NCBI GenBank assembly: GCA_964504345.1
Contig: CAZDDX010000002.1
Coordinates: 62,001-126,000 of the forward strand
Reading direction: 5' to 3'
Origin: CAMDTE01 sp964504345
GTDB taxonomy: Bacteria; Bacteroidota; Bacteroidia; Flavobacteriales; Schleiferiaceae
DNA length: 64,000 nt
The position numbers and the translations under genes are program-made. Shown one piece after another: positions 60,230-64,000 of the stretch (positions are counted from its first letter, which is position 1; every line of letters starts with the position of its first letter). Under the pieces are notes generated by a model, which had not been told where the DNA came from, made no database searches, and saw only the letters and a list, made by a program, of their open reading frames with translations.

Positions 60230-61480
60230 TTAAAGGTCCAACTGCTTGATTTTCCGGTACAAGGTACGCTCAGAAATGCCCAGCTCCGCAGCTGCTTCCT
60301 TGCGTCGTCCCTTGTGGCGTTCCAGTGCTTTCCGTACCATTTCAGCCTCCAAATCGTGTAGACTCAACATGCCGTCCGGTTCTTCCTCCGCATCTTCCAC
60401 GGCATCAATATAGCGCTCGTTGGGCGCCAATCGCTCCATGGGTTCCAGCGGAACCGCGTTGCGTGGAGCCAAACCTGTGATGCCGACGGAGGCCGCTCCC
60501 ATGGTACGAGTAACAGCTGATGTAGCCGCAGATTCCGAATCCAAATTGCCCCCACCCGCTAAGGAATTGACCATCTGACGCAAATTGTTCAGATCGTTCC
60601 GCATATCAAACAAAACCTTGTACAAAATTTCGCGCTCCGTGTTGAACTCGCTTTGGGACAAAGGTGCGTCTGCCGCCCGCGCAGGCAACTTGGTTTGGGC
60701 AATTTCCGGGATGTAGTTGAGCAGGGTTTCCGCTGAAACTTCGCGGTCCGTCTCCACCACACTCAATTGCTCCACCAAATTGCGCAATTGGCGGATGTTG
60801 CCCGGCCAGCGGTATTGCTCCAAGGCTTGTACAGCGTCTGGGGACAACCGAACTGCCGGAAGTCGGTACTTCTGGGAAAAATCCTGTGCAAACTTTCGGA
60901 ACAACAAATGAATGTCTTCGCGGCGCTCCCGCAGCGGCGGCAATTGAATTTCGACTGTATTTAAGCGGTAGTACAGGTCCTCGCGGAACTTATTTCGCTC
61001 GATGGCTGAAAACATGTTCACGTTGGTGGCTCCTACCACCCGCACCTGGGTAGACTGTGGTTTTGAACTGCCCACGCGAATAAATTCGCCCGTTTCCAGC
61101 ACCCGAAGCAACCGCACCTGAGTCCCCAATGGCAACTCGCCCACCTCGTCCAAGAAAATGGTCCCGCCGTCGGCTTCCTCAAAATAGCCTTTCCGCGCAC
61201 CGGTGGCGCCCGTAAAAGAGCCCTTCTCGTGCCCAAACAACTCGGAATCGATGGTTCCCTCCGGTATTGCCCCGCAGTTCACGGCCACCAAAGGCTTGTG
61301 CTTGCGGTGGCTCAAGCCGTGGATGATCTTGGGAATGGCCTCCTTGCCCACCCCACTCTCGCCGGTCACCAAAACGCTTATGTCCGTAGCCGCCACCTGA
61401 ATGGCCTTGAAGATCGCACGGTCCAAGGCCGCCGATTGGCCCACAATGCCGAACCGTAATTTTGCTTCCTGAACCGTCAT
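60230..61480 (-). CDS. Sigma-54-dependent transcriptional activator without receiver domain
   Basis: 416 residues: AAA+ core from residue 10 (FGIVGQSAALDRAIFKAIQV), Walker A TGESGVGKE, the sigma-54 contact loop written GSFTGA (residues 87-92) instead of GAFTGA, Walker B GGTIFLDEVGELPLGTQVRL, REDLYYRLNTVEIQLPPLRE, and a Fis-type helix-turn-helix (RKEAAAELGISERTLYRKIK). A 120-residue region (about 265-370) of low similarity lies between. There is no N-terminal receiver, GAF or PAS domain, so its signal is unclear. Cotranscribed with lptE. Confidence 0.92.
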   Translation of the reverse strand: MTVQEAKLRFGIVGQSAALDRAIFKAIQVAATDISVLVTGESGVGKEAIPKIIHGLSHRKHKPLVAVNCGAIPEGTIDSELFGHEKGSFTGATGARKGYFEEADGGTIFLDEVGELPLGTQVRLLRVLETGEFIRVGSSKPQSTQVRVVGATNVNMFSAIERNKFREDLYYRLNTVEIQLPPLRERREDIHLLFRKFAQDFSQKYRLPAVRLSPDAVQALEQYRWPGNIRQLRNLVEQLSVVETDREVSAETLLNYIPEIAQTKLPARAADAPLSQSEFNTEREILYKVLFDMRNDLNNLRQMVNSLAGGGNLDSESAATSAVTRTMGAASVGITGLAPRNAVPLEPMERLAPNERYIDAVEDAEEEPDGMLSLHDLEAEMVRKALERHKGRRKEAAAELGISERTLYRKIKQLDL

Positions 61481-61483
61481 GGA

Positions 61484-61894
61484 TTAAAAGGTATAAGTCA
61501 TCCGAAGGGGTGTCCCGGTGTAAATGCGCGTACCGGACAACACGTTGATCACAAAATTCTTTTGCGAAACAATCTCCATTTTCGCCGCATCCGGGAGTGC
61601 TTTCTTAAACACCACAAACGGCACCATTCCGGTGTACTGACCGTTCCAAATTTCTTTGCCCGACGCATTGTACACGCGGACCACGAAGGGCGTGAAGAGG
61701 TTTTCCACGCAGCGCTTCTCCTTTTTCTGCGCTACACACAACGTAAAGGCGCCGTCCTCCCGAACGGTCTCTTCCGACACCTGAAAGGTCAAGTTGGAAT
61801 CGTACCACTTCCCGTCTTCTCCGCGGGTTTGCGCTCCCATGGAAAGGCTGCACAGCGCGAGCAACACTCCCACTAAATACTTACTTTTCAGCAT
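61484..61894 (-). CDS. Small exported protein, unknown function
   Basis: 136 residues: signal peptide MLKSKYLVGVLLALCSLSMG then AQ, followed by beta-rich sequence with two Cys (FTLCVAQKKEKRCVENLF) that could form a disulfide. No family recognised. The ATG at 61894 lies seven bases inside the end of miaB, and the sigma-54 activator starts four bases after its stop, so all three are one transcript. Confidence 0.75.
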   Translation of the reverse strand: MLKSKYLVGVLLALCSLSMGAQTRGEDGKWYDSNLTFQVSEETVREDGAFTLCVAQKKEKRCVENLFTPFVVRVYNASGKEIWNGQYTGMVPFVVFKKALPDAAKMEIVSQKNFVINVLSGTRIYTGTPLRMTYTF

Positions 61895-63333
61895 GCTCCT
61901 TCCGTTAAAGATTCCCCCAACAAAGTAGCCGGGGTACACCGGTCCACGAAAACCCGCACAAAATCGCCCTTTTGGTGGTTCTTTTTGGGGAACACCACCA
62001 CGGTATTTTGGGTGGTTCGCCCAAACAAATCTTCGGGAGATTTCTTTGACGGGCCTTCCACCAACACTTCCACCACTTGGCCTACGTACGCTTGATTGCG
62101 TTCCAGGGAGTGTTGCTGTTGGCGCTCAATGATTTCCGCGAGCCGACGTTTCTTGACCTCCAGCGGAATGTCGTCCACTAACTTGCGCGCGGCATAAGTA
62201 TTGGGGCGTTCCGAGTAGAAGAACATGAACCCAAAATCGTACTTCACATAGTCCATGAGGCTGAGCGTCTGCGCATGGTCTTCCTCCGTTTCGCCCGGGA
62301 AGCCCGCAATCAAATCCTGCGAAATGCCGCAGCCGGGAATGATGGTGCGGATGCGATCAATCAAGGCCATATATTCCTCGCGGTTGTGGCCCCGGTTCAT
62401 GGCCTTCAAAATCCGACTGGACCCGCTTTGGACGGGCAAATGGATGTACTTGCAAATGTTCTCGTGACCGGCAATGGCCCGCAAAACGTCGTCGGACATG
62501 TCCTGCGGATTGCTCGTGGAAAAGCGAATGCGCATGTTGGGCACGGCAGCAGCCACCTGATGAAGCAAATCCGCAAAATGAACTGCGGAGGCCTGGGCCA
62601 TGGAGCTCGCCTTCTCAAAATCTTTCTTCAAACCGCCACCGTACCACAAATACGAATCGACGTTTTGCCCCAGCAGGGTAACTTCTTTGTAGCCCTTCTC
62701 CCACAAGCCGATTACTTCGTCCACAATGGTCTGGGGATTGCGGCTGCGCTCGCGACCCCGGGTAAACGGCACCACGCAAAACGTACACATGTTGTCGCAG
62801 CCCCGGGTGATGGAAACAAAAGCGCTAACGCCGTTGCCGCCCAAGCGGACCGGCTCAATGTCGTCGTAGGTCTCCTCTTTGGACAGCAATACATTGACAG
62901 CCTTCCGACCGCCGTCGATCTCGTCCAACAGATTGGGCAAATCGCGGTAGGCATCGGGGCCCACCACCAAGTCCACCAACTTTTCTTCTTCAAAAAATTT
63001 CTCGCGAACGCGTTCCGCCATGCAACCCAGAACACCCACCTTGAGGCCTGGGTTCTTGGATTTGATGGTGTTGAATTGATCCAGTCTTTTGCGCACGGTT
63101 TGTTCCGCTTTGTCCCGAATGGAACAGGTATTGAGCAGCACCAAATCTGCCTCTTCCGGCTTGTTGGTGGTCTCGTATCCTTCTTTTTGCAGCAAAGAGG
63201 CCACAATTTCGCTGTCGGAAAAATTCATTTGGCACCCGTAGCTTTCCAGGTACAATTTCTTGCGTCCGGCGGTGCCTTCTAGCACCAGGGCTTCGCCCTG
63301 ACGCGATTCGTCGTGTTGGTCCGTTGTATTCAT
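61888..63333 (-). CDS. miaB: tRNA-2-methylthio-N6-dimethylallyladenosine synthase MiaB
   Basis: Radical-SAM methylthiotransferase modifying A37 of tRNAs reading UNN codons. 481 residues: N-terminal MTTase domain with cysteines in YLESYGCQMNFSDSEIVASL, LVLLNTCSIRDKAEQT and GVLGCMAERV; radical-SAM motif TRGCDNMCTFCVVPFTRGRE; C-terminal TRAM domain. ATG at 63333 is favoured over an upstream ATG because it follows the promoter at 63345-63376. Confidence 0.96.
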   Translation of the reverse strand: MNTTDQHDESRQGEALVLEGTAGRKKLYLESYGCQMNFSDSEIVASLLQKEGYETTNKPEEADLVLLNTCSIRDKAEQTVRKRLDQFNTIKSKNPGLKVGVLGCMAERVREKFFEEEKLVDLVVGPDAYRDLPNLLDEIDGGRKAVNVLLSKEETYDDIEPVRLGGNGVSAFVSITRGCDNMCTFCVVPFTRGRERSRNPQTIVDEVIGLWEKGYKEVTLLGQNVDSYLWYGGGLKKDFEKASSMAQASAVHFADLLHQVAAAVPNMRIRFSTSNPQDMSDDVLRAIAGHENICKYIHLPVQSGSSRILKAMNRGHNREEYMALIDRIRTIIPGCGISQDLIAGFPGETEEDHAQTLSLMDYVKYDFGFMFFYSERPNTYAARKLVDDIPLEVKKRRLAEIIERQQQHSLERNQAYVGQVVEVLVEGPSKKSPEDLFGRTTQNTVVVFPKKNHQKGDFVRVFVDRCTPATLLGESLTEGAC

Positions 63334-63344
63334 GGTTTGCACCC

Positions 63345-63376
63345 CAAAGGTACACGAATCGTGCCACGGTGACAAA
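63345..63376 (-). promoter_or_regulatory. Promoter of the miaB-lptE-secG operon
   Basis: Minus strand TTTG (63376-63373), 20-base spacer, TACCTTTG (63352-63345), 11 bases before the ATG; the best full match to the Bacteroidota consensus in the window. Confidence 0.75.
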
Positions 63377-63443
63377 ATGGCAGGTTAACGACAAACGTTT
63401 ATCCAAAAATCCTGCCTTTACTTTGTGGTCCTAAACCTCCACC

Positions 63444-64000
63444 ATGCCCCGCAACCTCGTAATCGTCGAATCACCCGCCAAAGCCAAGACCATTGAACAG
63501 TACTTGGGTTCGGACTACCGAGTGGTTTCCAGCTTTGGCCACATTCGGGATTTGCCCGATCGAACCCTGGGCGTGGACGTAGAAAATGGTTTTGTGCCCC
63601 AATACACGGTGAGCGCAGAAAAAAAGGATGTGGTGTCCAAACTAAAAAAGGAAGCCGCCGCCGCAGAGACCGTCTGGTTGGCATCCGATGAGGACCGCGA
63701 GGGGGAAGCTATTTCGTGGCACTTGGCCGAAGTGTTGGGCTTAAACCCCACCACCACCAAACGCATTGTGTTCCACGAAATCACGAAGAACGCCATACTC
63801 AAGGCCATCGACGCACCGCGTACCATCGACATGAACTTGGTGAACGCCCAGCAAGCCCGTCGGGTACTGGACCGTTTGGTGGGTTTTGAAATGTCTCCGG
63901 TCTTGTGGAAAAAAGTACGCCGCGGTCTGAGTGCCGGACGCGTGCAGTCTGTAGCCGTCCGGTTGATTGTGGAGCGCGAACGCGAAATCAACGCTTTTTC
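63444..64000 (+). CDS. topA: DNA topoisomerase I, 5' part only
   Basis: The first 185 codons of a type IA topoisomerase; the frame is open to the window end. MPRNLVIVESPAKAKTIEQY is the start of the Toprim domain, followed by VSSFGHIRDLPD, VWLASDEDREGEAISWHLAE (Toprim acidic residues) and AQQARRVLDRLVGFEMSPVL, GLSAGRVQSVAVRLIVERER. The catalytic Tyr lies beyond the window. Divergent from miaB. Confidence 0.97.
   Translation, partial: MPRNLVIVESPAKAKTIEQYLGSDYRVVSSFGHIRDLPDRTLGVDVENGFVPQYTVSAEKKDVVSKLKKEAAAAETVWLASDEDREGEAISWHLAEVLGLNPTTTKRIVFHEITKNAILKAIDAPRTIDMNLVNAQQARRVLDRLVGFEMSPVLWKKVRRGLSAGRVQSVAVRLIVEREREINAF

Overview
The window is a chromosomal segment of a Bacteroidota bacterium with roughly 55% G+C by eye. 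Support for this comes from three TonB-dependent receptors plus a SusC-like one, a PorV/PorQ-type type IX secretion protein, MetH split into two genes, DUF4197, DUF3127 and DUF4249 genes, and the recurring promoter element TAnnTTTG with little sign of Shine-Dalgarno sequences. Lower rank cannot be fixed from the sequence. I see no phage, IS element, CRISPR array or rRNA operon.

Layout. 1-8.5 kb: membrane pyrophosphatase hppA (its C-terminus leaves the window) and pyruvate dehydrogenase E1 beta on the minus strand, then on the plus strand etfB, etfA, a bifunctional nuclease, a nucleoside transporter, thyA and folA, closed by a bidirectional terminator. 8.5-12.4 kb: tig-clpP-clpX on the minus strand, divergent from a SPOR protein. 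12.4-13.2 kb: three tRNA genes (Leu-CAG, Thr-CGT, Leu-TAA) with their own terminators and an unlisted 45-residue membrane-protein ORF. 13.2-26.3 kb: small envelope genes, flavin reductase, DUF3127, Prc protease with an orphan OppC/DppC permease, a TonB receptor/DUF4249 pair, MscS channel, ruvC, hinT and greA. 25.3-34 kb: a minus-strand operon of a 1207-residue TonB receptor, a 1332-residue secreted protein and a PorV/PorQ protein, divergent from a degenerate Rieske-like lipoprotein.

34.5-44.1 kb is a methionine/SAM-cycle cluster: metF, split metH behind a SAM-I riboswitch, an Lrp/AsnC regulator with an inverted repeat facing a methionine gamma-lyase-type PLP enzyme, metK behind a SAM-II/SAM-V-type pseudoknot riboswitch, and ahcY. 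Together they make, use and recycle S-adenosylmethionine, with two structurally unrelated SAM sensors within 2 kb.

44.1-47.7 kb holds the most unusual locus: one ORF fusing a 4'-phosphopantetheinyl transferase to a NadR-like kinase domain. Its last codons and stop codon form part of a TPP riboswitch that leads into a thiamin-type TonB receptor. 47.7-58.7 kb: ribF, a membrane protein, atpD-atpC, a BtuB-like TonB receptor, a MazG-like protein, dtd, rsgA, a compact GldA-like ABC ATPase, groES-groEL. 58.3-64 kb: a conserved minus-strand run miaB - small exported protein - sigma-54 activator - lptE - TPR protein - secG, and the start of topA on the plus strand.

Several intergenic regions carry back-to-back TAnnTTTG elements as inverted repeats, and some genes start only four bases after the element, implying leaderless mRNAs. 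All functional calls rest on reading the sequence; no database search was run.
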